Positions 20,236 through 28,182 of a stretch of DNA of 64,000 nt are shown here, in pieces. The DNA comes from Motilimonas eburnea. GTDB taxonomy: Bacteria; Pseudomonadota; Gammaproteobacteria; Enterobacterales; CBDFNC01. Every line of letters begins with the position of its first letter. The stretch's first letter is position 1. The notes under the pieces are model-generated. The model did not search any database. It was not told where the DNA came from and worked only from the letters and a program-made list of their open reading frames with translations. The position numbers and the translations under genes are program-made. The stretch spans positions 124,001 through 188,000 of the forward strand of contig NZ_JAIMJB010000007.1 in NCBI RefSeq assembly GCF_021295345.1. The letters run 5' to 3'.

Positions 20236-20410
20236 TAGATTTTATTCCCCCTTTAGCAAGTGAACCTTTCAACATCCTAGCTGTAAAGCCAAACTCTTTG
20301 CAAAGGCGCTTTACTTCCTTAAGTGCGTTAGCACGTTCGTTCTTCTTAGCTTCAACCATCTGCTGCTGAATCGCTTCCATTTCAGCTTTCAACTCGTCAT
20401 AAGATTTCAT
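20228..20410 (-). CDS. Short H-NS-family-like protein
   Basis: A 60-residue protein, MKSYDELKAEMEAIQQQMVE followed by a Lys/Arg-rich helix. It resembles the N-terminal coiled-coil region of the H-NS-like histone family often carried on mobile elements (residues 1-45, including the EFGFT segment). It lacks the C-terminal DNA-binding loop (a TWSGRG-type motif) of full-length members. It may therefore act by forming heteromers with chromosomal H-NS, or it may simply be a truncated family member. It is the first gene of the island operon, and its stop overlaps the start of the AAC(3)-like gene. The assignment is from memory of family sequences. Confidence 0.55.
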   Translation of the reverse strand: MKSYDELKAEMEAIQQQMVEAKKNERANALKEVKRLCKEFGFTARMLKGSLAKGGIKSNG

Positions 20411-20606
20411 CTCACACTTTCGCTGGTTATGTGTCAGTCTTATATTATAGATTTGTTAAAAGGATGAACAGCATGTTTTTTTCTACGCTTGCGGTAACGC
20501 GAGGATTGTATGAGGAAAGTATTTGCATAGCACCTCACTATGCCAATCAGTCGTAGTTTCAAAGACACAGACAAACAGCTACAAATCGTGCACTTTTTGC
20601 TAGTTT

Positions 20607-20927
20607 TCAGCGTTTATCTCTGTCGTCTTTTTGATTAGATAACGGTGGTTGTGGACGAATAGGTGTGAAATCTGTTCGTTCTGTGTCTTTTGGTATCGTC
20701 TGCTGCTGTGGTTCTTGCTTCACTATCTTTGTCTTTGGAACAGCTACTGTGCGTATGACAGTCTTTGTTTCTGGTTTTGCCATCTTCTTTGCAAGTCCAA
20801 CTGCACTACTGCCTGTGCCTAGTATCAACTCAAATGCTGCCCACTTTGTCTCGTCGTCCACACGTTTAATCTCGCTACGTATATTGTTTAGCGCTTGCTG
20901 TATATCTTGTAATGCACTCTTGTTCAT
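20607..20927 (-). CDS. Hypothetical island protein with proline/lysine-rich tail
   Basis: The ATG at 20927 gives 106 residues beginning MNKSALQDIQQALNNIR. The N-terminal 35 residues are predicted helical. A short hydrophobic, Gly/Ser-rich stretch follows (FELILGTGSSAVGLAKK, residues about 38-55), and then a low-complexity tail rich in Lys, Pro and Gln. I do not recognise it. It is separated by about 200 bases from the H-NS-like gene downstream, so it may have its own promoter. No good ribosome site is visible, which lowers confidence that it is expressed. Confidence 0.45.
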   Translation of the reverse strand: MNKSALQDIQQALNNIRSEIKRVDDETKWAAFELILGTGSSAVGLAKKMAKPETKTVIRTVAVPKTKIVKQEPQQQTIPKDTERTDFTPIRPQPPLSNQKDDRDKR

Positions 20928-21080
20928 ACAGTTATTTAGCAACTAGCAGAATGGGGTGATGCAAAATCACCACCTCACTTCTGTAAGTACTCCACCGCAG
21001 AAAACCGCAGCACGAAAATTTACTGCTTAAACCCAAATTCGGATGACGAGGTTGTTGGATTGAAGCTACAGTGTTATTTA

Positions 21081-21395
21081 TCAAACTCTTATCTCTTCTT
21101 TCCACCACCCCACAGCATCACTATTAATATGCTTGTAACACTGTTCGCTGAGTTCAATAAAACGCTTACCAAGCTGCGTATGTTGTTCTGTCGCCGTCAT
21201 ACAGCGTCCGTAGTGCTGTAATTTGCTTGCATATATAGCCAATATCCCCACGCTTCGTTTAACACGCTTAAAACGCAGCGTACGCATGTAACACTCGCTT
21301 CTGCATAACCAATCTTTGCTGAATTCGCTTTCGCTGCTTACAGCACCAATCTGCTGCAATAACTCAAATACTTCGTTTAGAACCGTTTTCTGCAT
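21081..21395 (-). CDS. Hypothetical protein, DUF6626-like
   Basis: A 104-residue soluble protein. The segment EFSKDWLCRSECYMRTLRF near residues 25-43, followed by SVGILAIYASKLQHYG, resembles a conserved hypothetical family (DUF6626, from memory) found on mobile elements and in alphaproteobacteria. No membrane segment or signal peptide is seen. The start ATG at 21395 is preceded by GAGGAAAATTTC, a good ribosome site, which supports expression. It lies between the truncated integrase and the other cargo genes and is transcribed leftward like all island genes. Its function is unknown. Confidence 0.6.
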   Translation of the reverse strand: MQKTVLNEVFELLQQIGAVSSESEFSKDWLCRSECYMRTLRFKRVKRSVGILAIYASKLQHYGRCMTATEQHTQLGKRFIELSEQCYKHINSDAVGWWKEEIRV

Positions 21396-21585
21396 GAAAT
21401 TTTCCTCAGTTGATAAATAACAATGTGCACAGCTTGTAAGTGTTGCTGTGTATTTAGCTCGTATTGTTAGTTACAAATGAGATTAAGGTTGGTACGCCGA
21501 TTGAAATAGTACTGCTGATGCCTTCTGATGTGAGAGGACAAGCAAATGGGACTGATCATTGTCTGCTTCTAAGCACTACCCAACG

Positions 21586-22263
21586 TTATGCGTTGGATGC
21601 CTTAAACTGTCCTACCCGCTCAAGGTAGCGATACATTAAGCTGATTTCTTGCGGGGTTAAAGTGCGATCCCTTGGCTCAAATTTAGCGATACTGGCAGGG
21701 CGCACGCGATCAGCGGGGTTTTCAACTTTTTGGCCACGCTCGATGGCCCAGCGAAACACCTGTAACACAATTTCACGAGCATGAACGGCGGTGGCCGGTG
21801 CGCCGCGCTCGACTATGGTATCGGTGAGTGCCCGTAAGTCTTCATGGGTGATTTCAATCAGCTTTTGATTACCAAACTTAGGTTTTAGCTCTCGCTCATA
21901 CACAGATCGGCGCATATCGCGCGTTGAGTCGGCCATTTGATAACCCCTAAGCCATTTGTCAGCCCAGGCTGCAAACGTCTCGGTATCCTTTATCCGCGAT
22001 TTGCTGCGGGCTTTTTCCTTAGCTGGCGGCTTGCCCAGTGCAATCACCTTCTTGGCCTCGATTAATCGCTCTCTGGCCTCTGCTAGCGTGACTGTGGGGT
22101 ATCGACCAAAGGTGATGGTTTCTTGTCTGCCGCTGATAGAATAGTTGTAACGAAATGAGGCTGTTCCCGCCTTGGTCACGGCCACATAAAGGCCGTCACG
22201 GTCGTTAACTTTGTAAAGTTTATCGCGTGGTTTGAGGTTGCGTAGTTTGGTATCGGTGAGCAT
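21586..22263 (-). pseudogene. Truncated P4-type tyrosine integrase
   Basis: Only the N-terminal half of a phage-P4-type integrase remains (225 residues from the ATG at 22263). Residues about 1-85 are the DUF4102 arm-site-binding domain (LTDTKLRNLKPRDKLYKV, then TFGRYPTVTLAEAR). Residues about 100-185 are the core-binding helical domain. The frame keeps family sequence as far as LTPQEISLMYRYLERVG, then switches to FKASNA and stops. The whole catalytic domain with its Arg-His-Arg-Tyr residues is therefore absent. The break coincides with a small inverted repeat (CAACG-TTATG-CGTTG near 21582-21596). Orientation and closeness to the right attachment repeat are as expected for an island integrase. 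It cannot catalyse recombination. Confidence 0.88.
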
Positions 22264-22311
22264 GGGCGCGTTCCATTGGCGTAAGCCATTGTCATGTTTT
22301 AGTTCGGATTT

Positions 22312-22466
22312 AATACCATGCTGAAAACTGACCATGATTCAATATGAATCTCATTTAAATACAATCACTTAATCATTTTCGATACCATGTTAGTTAAACG
22401 GCTTATTACATGGTATCAGGTATTTTTTAATGGTATTGGGTTTGATAATACCCCGCGAAATACCCC
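22312..22466. promoter_or_regulatory. Integrase arm-type site array
   Basis: Seven half-sites of the form GGTATY or its complement RATACC are clustered: 22312-22317, 22381-22386, 22412-22417, 22419-22424, 22432-22437, 22447-22452 and 22459-22464. Two form a perfect 10-bp inverted repeat, GATACCATGT (22381-22390) and ACATGGTATC (22408-22417). Two others form a 12-base-spaced direct repeat, AATACCCC. The position between the integrase start and the attachment site is where arm sites of P4-type integrases lie. The promoter of the integrase must also be here. Confidence 0.6.
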
Positions 22467-22520
22467 TGTCAAACCGTGCTTGGTGTTGCTAGGTAGTGCT
22501 AGATTTACCTAGCTTAAAAA

Positions 22521-22550
22521 CAAAAAAAGTCCGCAGTTACGCGGACTTAA
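22521..22550 (-). terminator. guaA terminator carrying the right attachment repeat
   Basis: AAGTCCGC (22527-22534) pairs with GCGGACTT (22541-22548) around a 6-base loop, followed on the minus strand by T7. It is the terminator of the guaB-guaA transcript, 46 bases past the guaA stop. Bases 22524-22543 are the right copy of the island's direct repeat. Confidence 0.88.
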
Positions 22551-22595
22551 GTGTAGTTTATTGCCTGTTAGTGCCAGTACTTGCTAGACGGTGGA

Positions 22596-24176
22596 TTATT
22601 CCCACTCGATGGTCGCTGGCGGCTTACCTGAGATGTCGTAAACCACGCGAGAGATGCCATCAATTTCGTTGATGATACGGTTTGAAACATGGCCCAATAG
22701 CTCGTATGGCAGGTGTGACCAACGCGCGGTCATAAAGTCGATGGTTTCAACGCAGCGTAGCGATACAACCCAATCGTATTTACGACAGTCGCCCATAACA
22801 CCAACCGAACGTACTGGTAAGAATACGGTAAAGGCTTGGCTCACTTTATGATAAAGGTCGGCTTTGTGTAGCTCTTCAATGAAGATAGCGTCAGCGCGGC
22901 GCAGTAAGTCACAGTATTCTTTTTGGATTTCGCCTAGTACACGCACACCTAAACCTGGCCCAGGGAATGGGTGACGGTATAGCATGTCATAAGGTAAACC
23001 TAGCTCAAGACCAATTTTACGCACTTCGTCTTTGAACAATTCACGTAATGGCTCAACTAGGCCCATTTCCATGTCATCTGGTAGGCCGCCTACATTATGG
23101 TGTGATTTGATCACATGGGCTTTACCGGTTTTAGACGCAGCTGACTCGATAACGTCTGGGTAAATAGTGCCTTGGGCTAACCATTTCGCATTTTTCAATT
23201 TCTTCGATTCTTCATCGAATACATCAACAAATACGTGACCGATGGTTTTACGCTTTTGTTCAGGATCGGATTGGCCTTTAAGCGCATTTAGGAAACGCTC
23301 TTCTGCTTGCACGTGAACAATGTTTAGGCCGAAGTGGTTACCAAACATGTCCATGACTTGTTGGCCTTCGTTTAAACGCAATAAGCCGTTATCAACGAAT
23401 ACACACGTGAGTTTATCGCCAATGGCACGTTGGATCAGCATAGCCACAACAGATGAGTCAACACCGCCGCTTAAGCCAAGGATAACTTCGTCGTCACCCA
23501 CTTGCTCTTTAATGCGGGCTACCGCGTCTTCAATAATGGTCGCCGGTGTCCATAAACAATCACACTGGCAGATGTCTTTCACAAAGTGCTCAAGCATACG
23601 TGCGCCTTGGCGCGTGTGAGTCACTTCTGGGTGAAATTGTACGCCGTAGAATTTCTTCTCTTCGTTGGCCATTGCAGCAAACTGACAGGTTGCTGTTTTA
23701 GCTACTTGACTAAAGCCAGCAGGAATAGCCGATACTTTGTCGCCGTGGCTCATCCACACATCTAATAGCGCATTACCGTTTGCCGCAACCGCATCTTCAA
23801 TGGCTTTAAACAAGCTACAGGTTTCAAGTACTTCTACTTGAGCATAACCAAATTCGCCCTCGCCTTCGCCCTTAATAACTTTACCGCCAAGCTGCTCAGA
23901 CATAGTTTGCATGCCGTAACAAATGCCCAGTACAGGTACGCCAGCGTTAAAGACGTATTCAGGTGCGCGAGGTGAGTTTTCAGCGGTCACGCTTTCAGGG
24001 CCGCCTGCTAACACGATACCGTTTGGCGCAAAGTCCTTGATATCTTGCTCTTCTACGTCCCAGCTCCATAGCTCACAGTAAACACCAATTTCACGAATAC
24101 GACGTGCAATCAGTTGCGTGTATTGAGAGCCAAAATCTAAAATTAGTATGCGATGTTCGTGAATGTTATTGCTCAT
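22596..24176 (-). CDS. guaA: GMP synthase (glutamine-hydrolysing)
   Basis: GuaA aminates XMP to GMP using glutamine and ATP. The start at 24176 ([20 protein letters not shown]) gives 526 residues, almost the E. coli length; a longer frame to 24206 adds ten non-conserved residues. The class I amidotransferase domain has Cys86 in LGICYGMQ and a later FHPEV His/Glu. The ATP-pyrophosphatase P-loop SGGVDSS is near residue 236, and the dimerisation domain ends in the conserved IEWE. It follows guaB with a 70-base gap, forming the usual guaBA operon. Its terminator is the insertion site of the genomic island, but the coding sequence is intact. Confidence 0.98.
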   Translation of the reverse strand: MSNNIHEHRILILDFGSQYTQLIARRIREIGVYCELWSWDVEEQDIKDFAPNGIVLAGGPESVTAENSPRAPEYVFNAGVPVLGICYGMQTMSEQLGGKVIKGEGEGEFGYAQVEVLETCSLFKAIEDAVAANGNALLDVWMSHGDKVSAIPAGFSQVAKTATCQFAAMANEEKKFYGVQFHPEVTHTRQGARMLEHFVKDICQCDCLWTPATIIEDAVARIKEQVGDDEVILGLSGGVDSSVVAMLIQRAIGDKLTCVFVDNGLLRLNEGQQVMDMFGNHFGLNIVHVQAEERFLNALKGQSDPEQKRKTIGHVFVDVFDEESKKLKNAKWLAQGTIYPDVIESAASKTGKAHVIKSHHNVGGLPDDMEMGLVEPLRELFKDEVRKIGLELGLPYDMLYRHPFPGPGLGVRVLGEIQKEYCDLLRRADAIFIEELHKADLYHKVSQAFTVFLPVRSVGVMGDCRKYDWVVSLRCVETIDFMTARWSHLPYELLGHVSNRIINEIDGISRVVYDISGKPPATIEWE

Positions 24177-24246
24177 AATTGGCAATTGCTCCAGCAAAAA
24201 TAACAAAGACGGCTAGATAGCCGCCTTAAAACTATGGGGTAATGAC

Positions 24247-25710
24247 TTATCCTAAACGGTAGTTAGGCGCTTCTTTACTGATAGTCACATCATGTACATG
24301 GCTTTCACCCATGCCCGCACTCGTGATTTTCACAAACTGCGGTTTTGTGCGCATTTCATCAATGGTCGCAGAGCCAGTTAGGCCCATGGCCGAGCGTAAA
24401 CCGCCCATTTGTTGATGAATAATTTCTTTTAGGCGACCTTTGTAAGGTACGCGGCCTTCGATGCCTTCTGGTACTAATTTGTCTGCTGCATTATCAGACT
24501 GGAAGTAACGGTCAGAAGAGCCTTTAGACATAGCACCCAAAGAGCCCATACCACGGTATGACTTAAATGAGCGGCCTTGGAAAAGAATGACTTCACCTGG
24601 CGCTTCTTCGGTACCGGCAAACATGCTGCCCATCATGACACAACTTGCACCTGCCACGATGGCTTTAGCGATATCGCCAGAGAAACGAATACCACCGTCA
24701 GCAATCACTGGCACGTCAGTACCCGCTAGTGCTTCAACGGCGTCAGAGATAGCGGTAATTTGTGGAACACCACAACCGGTTACAATACGGGTAGTACAGA
24801 TAGAGCCTGGGCCAATACCCACTTTTACTGCGTCAACACCAGCTGCTACCAGCGCCTTAGCACCTTCTGCAGTGGCTACGTTACCGCCGATAATTTGCAA
24901 CTTAGGGTATAGCGCACGGGTTGCCTTGATGCGCTCAAGCACACCTTGAGAATGGCCATGAGAAGAATCAATCAGCAGCACATCAACGCCCGCTTCAACA
25001 AGGGCTTTAATACGCTCTTCGTTACCTTCACCGGCGCCCACTGCCGCGCCCACGCGCAAACGGCCTAGCTCGTCTTTACAGGCATTAGGCTTACGCTCTG
25101 CCTTTTTAAAGTCTTTTACCGTGATCAAGCCTTTAAGCTTAAACTTGTCATCCACAACCACCACTTTTTCGATACGGTTTTCGTGCATAACACGAATAAC
25201 TTGCTCGCGAGTTGCATCTGGGCTTACCGTCACTAGGCGCTCTTTGGGTGTCATTACGGCTGAAACAGGCTTAGCTAAATCTTCTTCAAACACCACGTCA
25301 CGGCCAGTTACAATACCTACCACTTCATCGCCATTTTCTACCACAGGGTAGCCGGCAAAACCATGCAGCTCAGTAAGGGATTTAATTTCGCGCAATGTCA
25401 TTTGCGGTGTAACAGTCACAGGGGCTGATACCACACCACTTTCGTAAATCTTAACTAAGCGAACTTGTTCAGCTTGCGCTTCGATCGACATATTTTTATG
25501 GATGAAACCAATGCCGCCTTCTTGCGCTAACGAAATAGCAAGACGAGCTTCGGTTACGGTGTCCATCGCAGCCGATACAACTGGAATATTTAGGGAAATA
25601 TTACGCGTTAGACGGGTTTTTAAGCTCGCCGTATTGGGTAAAACAGAGGAATGACCTGGTACAAGGAGTACGTCATCAAAGGTTAAAGCTTCTTTTGCGA
25701 TTCTTAGCAT
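24247..25710 (-). CDS. guaB: IMP dehydrogenase
   Basis: GuaB oxidises IMP to XMP with NAD, the committed step to guanine nucleotides. The 487-residue length and start [16 protein letters not shown] match E. coli. Two CBS domains lie at about residues 95-205 inside the TIM barrel. The catalytic loop [13 protein letters not shown] near 300 holds the nucleophilic Cys, and the flap contains [10 protein letters not shown] near 410. It is the first gene of the guaBA operon and diverges from xseA, exactly as in E. coli. A sigma70-type promoter is present upstream with a GC-rich discriminator, typical of stringently controlled guaB. Confidence 0.98.
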   Translation of the reverse strand: MLRIAKEALTFDDVLLVPGHSSVLPNTASLKTRLTRNISLNIPVVSAAMDTVTEARLAISLAQEGGIGFIHKNMSIEAQAEQVRLVKIYESGVVSAPVTVTPQMTLREIKSLTELHGFAGYPVVENGDEVVGIVTGRDVVFEEDLAKPVSAVMTPKERLVTVSPDATREQVIRVMHENRIEKVVVVDDKFKLKGLITVKDFKKAERKPNACKDELGRLRVGAAVGAGEGNEERIKALVEAGVDVLLIDSSHGHSQGVLERIKATRALYPKLQIIGGNVATAEGAKALVAAGVDAVKVGIGPGSICTTRIVTGCGVPQITAISDAVEALAGTDVPVIADGGIRFSGDIAKAIVAGASCVMMGSMFAGTEEAPGEVILFQGRSFKSYRGMGSLGAMSKGSSDRYFQSDNAADKLVPEGIEGRVPYKGRLKEIIHQQMGGLRSAMGLTGSATIDEMRTKPQFVKITSAGMGESHVHDVTISKEAPNYRLG

Positions 25711-25753
25711 TGCAATATCTCAACAGCGGTTGGGAGTAGAATATTGCGACGGG

Positions 25754-25782
25754 ATTATATGGCTTTGTCACACTTTTAACAA
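25754..25782 (-). promoter_or_regulatory. guaBA promoter
   Basis: On the minus strand TTGTTA (25782-25777) and TATAAT (25759-25754) are separated by exactly 17 bases. The bases after the -10 are GC-rich (CCCGTC), a discriminator of the kind associated with ppGpp repression. It lies 44 bases upstream of the guaB start. Confidence 0.65.
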
Positions 25783-25892
25783 ATACAATTTTCATAATTT
25801 TCCATATTTTTGTAAGCCTTTGGCGTCTGTTACGAATTTATGGTTACAATAGCGTGAAACTTCACTTGCTTAGTCAATAATTGGTAATCAAA

Positions 25893-27209
25893 GTGCAATC
25901 TATTTATAGCGTTAGTCGACTTAATACAGAAGCGAAAAAACTACTCGAAACGGGCCTTGGCACGATTTGGCTCAGTGGTGAAATATCGAATTTAACCATG
26001 GCAGCTTCTGGGCATTGGTACTTAACCTTAAAAGACGACCGCGCTCAAGTCCGTTGTGCCATGTTTCGCGGCGCCAATAGTAAAGTCAGCTTACGCCCCA
26101 AAAATGGCTTGCAAGTGTTAGTGCGGGCTAAATTAAGCTTGTACGAGCCAAGAGGGGATTATCAACTGATCCTTGAGTCAATGGCGCCAGAAGGCGATGG
26201 ATTACTGCAACAAGCATTTGACGCATTAAAGTTTAAGCTCGCGGCCCAAGGCTTATTTGCCAACCAACACAAGCAAGCGTTGCCGCCGCACCCAACTAAG
26301 GTGGGGTTGATAACGTCTGCTACGGGCGCCGCGGTGCACGATATTTTATCGGTGTTAAAACGCCGAAACCCTAGCCTGCAAATTATTATCTACCCGAGCC
26401 AAGTTCAAGGTAAGGCGGCCACACCACAACTGGTCAATGCCATCCAGTTAGCCAATTTACGCAATGAGGTCGATTTATTAGTGTTAGGCCGCGGCGGTGG
26501 CTCGATGGAAGATTTATGGTGCTTTAATGAAGAGGCCGTAGCGCGCGCGGTGTTTGATTCAAACCTGCCTATTATTAGCGCTGTTGGCCATGAAGTAGAC
26601 GTGACCATTTGTGACTTTGTGGCCGATGTGCGTGCGGCCACGCCTTCCGCTGCTGCTGAACTTTTGAGCCAAGATGCACAGTATTGGGCTAACCGAATTA
26701 GCGAGCAGCAACATCGCCTTAAACAAGCCATGCAGGCTTTACTTGGGCAACAAACCCATCACCTAGAGCAACTGCAGTTAAAACTCACCCACCATGAGCC
26801 CAGAGCCAAATTACAGCTGCAAGCGCAGCGGCTAGATGAACTAGAGTTAAGATTACATCGCAGCCTAAACCATATGCTGACACTGCGCCAAACTAAATTG
26901 AGCAATTTACAAACTCGATTAAGCCAAACTCAGCCACTACAGCGAATCTCACGCCTGCAACTGCATCACGAGCAACTTTGCCAACGGTTAAATCGTGGCA
27001 TGGGCTCATTTCTTAAACAAAACCAACAGCAACACCATGCCCTATTGCAGCAGCTACAAACGGTCAGTCCTTTAGCAACCTTAGCCCGCGGCTACTCCAT
27101 TACCACCGATAGTCAAGGTAAGGTTATTGACGACAGTAAACAATTAAGCGAGGGCGATTTAATTTCCACCCGTTTTGCTCAAGGCGAAATACGCGCCAAG
27201 GTGCAATAG
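25893..27209 (+). CDS. xseA: Exodeoxyribonuclease VII large subunit
   Basis: XseA, with XseB, degrades single-stranded DNA to oligonucleotides. I chose the GTG at 25893 (MQSIYSVSRLNTEAKKLL), giving 438 residues. A TTG at 25881 adds four residues and has no better ribosome site. An OB-fold nucleic-acid-binding domain is at about residues 5-100 (TVSRLN-like start, GEISNL, GHWYLTLKD). The catalytic region at about 120-300 includes GRGGGSMEDLWCFNEE near 195 and the GHEVDVTICDFVAD segment near 235. The C-terminal third is a long coiled coil, and a short conserved LARGYSI segment closes the protein. It diverges from guaB as in E. coli; xseB is not in this window. Confidence 0.96.
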   Translation: MQSIYSVSRLNTEAKKLLETGLGTIWLSGEISNLTMAASGHWYLTLKDDRAQVRCAMFRGANSKVSLRPKNGLQVLVRAKLSLYEPRGDYQLILESMAPEGDGLLQQAFDALKFKLAAQGLFANQHKQALPPHPTKVGLITSATGAAVHDILSVLKRRNPSLQIIIYPSQVQGKAATPQLVNAIQLANLRNEVDLLVLGRGGGSMEDLWCFNEEAVARAVFDSNLPIISAVGHEVDVTICDFVADVRAATPSAAAELLSQDAQYWANRISEQQHRLKQAMQALLGQQTHHLEQLQLKLTHHEPRAKLQLQAQRLDELELRLHRSLNHMLTLRQTKLSNLQTRLSQTQPLQRISRLQLHHEQLCQRLNRGMGSFLKQNQQQHHALLQQLQTVSPLATLARGYSITTDSQGKVIDDSKQLSEGDLISTRFAQGEIRAKVQ

Positions 27210-27654
27210 AATTAAGTATTCACCAGCAAAGGCTCTTATATAGCAGATTTATTCGCTTCGTCCATTAGCAACTTTAATACCAATAACTTAGTTCGCGTTG
27301 CGAAGCTTGACCAACGACAATAATAAGTCTTATTTGATTAATTATCTTGGTTACTTTTCATTCACTATGCCTTGCAAACACTACTATATAAGTAGGGAGC
27401 GGGTTATTCCTTAGTGCTGTTAAATGGGTTGTTAAGCTAGTTACGATGTACGTTTTCGCATCAGTAAAAACATAGGTTAGGCAGTCGAAAGTTGTGATAT
27501 AGGATCAGCAGTTTATCCTTTCCAAATCAGTACCAAAGTAACTCTCTCACAAGGCGATCAACTGATCTCTAGGCTTGATCCGGATGTTACAAATATGGCT
27601 ACTTTGATAGTTAAGTAACATTCAATGGGATTTAATAAACTGAGGAGGCACATC
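27210..27654. other. Long intergenic leader, no gene seen
   Basis: I see no convincing gene or known RNA in these 445 bases between xseA and the small ORF at 27655. No clear terminator follows xseA. The region must hold the promoter of the small gene and, given its length, may encode an RNA or long untranslated leader. Short frames present have no ribosome site. Confidence 0.4.
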
Positions 27655-27831
27655 ATGGATATCACTCGCGCTCATAGCCCATATCTAACCGAGGAAGAAA
27701 AGGTCGAGCACAAAATTCATCTTGCGCAGGATCATCTTCATCAAGCTGAGCACATGATGGAAGAAGCGAAAGTTGAGTTAGCAAACGCGCTACATGAGCA
27801 AGAAATAATCGATTTGGAAAGGGACTTGTAA
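27655..27831 (+). CDS. Small helical hypothetical protein (58 aa)
   Basis: The ATG at 27655 has one of the strongest ribosome sites in the window (GAGGAGG at 27642-27648). The protein, beginning MDITRAHSPYLTEEEKVEHK, is acidic and almost wholly helical. It has heptad-like spacing and many His and Glu residues (residues 12-55), suggesting a short coiled coil. There is no signal peptide or membrane helix. I do not recognise the family. A strong terminator follows at 27879-27916, so it is a monocistronic small gene with an unusually long upstream region. That arrangement is typical of a condition-induced small protein, but the condition cannot be read. Confidence 0.65.
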   Translation: MDITRAHSPYLTEEEKVEHKIHLAQDHLHQAEHMMEEAKVELANALHEQEIIDLERDL

Positions 27832-27847
27832 GTCACAACAATAACTG

Positions 27848-27868
27848 CCTACTAAGTAGGTGGTTTAG
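27848..27868. repeat. Short palindromic repeat, copy 1
   Basis: CCTACTAAGTAGGTGGTTTAG contains the palindrome CCTACT/AGTAGG. Nearly the same wording recurs at 61176-61197 (one base inserted in the loop). This suggests an interspersed palindromic family in this genome. Confidence 0.5.
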
Positions 27869-27878
27869 AAATAAAACT

Positions 27879-27916
27879 TAAGCAGGAACCCGCTCCAATG
27901 AGTCGGTTCCTGCTTA
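27879..27916. terminator. Bidirectional terminator between small ORF and yfgJ
   Basis: AAGCAGGAACC pairs with GGTTCCTGCTT across a 14-base loop (an 11-bp stem), followed by AGTATTTTT on the plus strand and AAGTTTTATTT on the minus strand. It serves the rightward small gene and the leftward yfgJ end of the der operon. Confidence 0.85.
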
Positions 27917-27936
27917 GTATTTTTGACTTGGAAGAA

Positions 27937-28170
27937 TTACTGAGAAAGCTCGGTTAAACGGTAGTCGGCACTCGACTTAGATTTCATTTCATTGCAGCTA
28001 TTGCAAAAGAAATCAACCGCGCCACAGGCTTTTAGCAGCTCTAATCGCTCGCCACACTGATTACAATGCACTTGCGCCTGATAAGTTTTATCACAGGGTT
28101 CACAGTGATAAGTAAACTTACCTAAATAGTTCATTTGCTCATTACAGCTAGGACAAGCCAAGGCTTTCAT
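27937..28170 (-). CDS. yfgJ: YfgJ-like zinc-ribbon protein
   Basis: A 77-residue protein with four CxxC pairs (CPSC, CEPC, CNQC, CNSC), so it should hold two zinc ribbons. The segment LELLKACGAVDFFC near residue 42 matches E. coli YfgJ closely, and yfgJ is also next to der in E. coli. Its role is unknown; adjacency to the ribosome-assembly GTPase Der is suggestive but not proof. The gene is 12 bases downstream of der and is the last in the leftward block, ending before a strong bidirectional terminator. AGGTAAGC upstream of the ATG provides the ribosome site. Confidence 0.88.
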   Translation of the reverse strand: MKALACPSCNEQMNYLGKFTYHCEPCDKTYQAQVHCNQCGERLELLKACGAVDFFCNSCNEMKSKSSADYRLTELSQ

Positions 28171-28182
28171 GCTTACCTCCGA

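Larger units (their letters stand above)
17921..22543. mobile_element. Decayed genomic island in the guaA terminator
   Basis: A stretch of about 4.6 kb is bounded by a 20-bp direct repeat with one mismatch (17921-17940 and 22524-22543). The right copy lies inside the guaA transcription terminator. Next to the right end are a truncated tyrosine integrase gene and an array of GGTATY/RATACC half-sites, both expected of a P4-type integrative element. The cargo reads leftward, looks more AT-rich than the flanks by eye, and consists of accessory genes. The region downstream of guaA is a known insertion hotspot for such islands. The catalytic half of the integrase is missing, so the island is probably immobile. 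Confidence 0.75.

Noticed and set aside
21575-21600. Integron attC-like core at the integrase break
   Set aside because: There is a short inverted repeat (CAACG/CGTTG) but no paired R and L boxes or GTTRRRY core, and no integron integrase.
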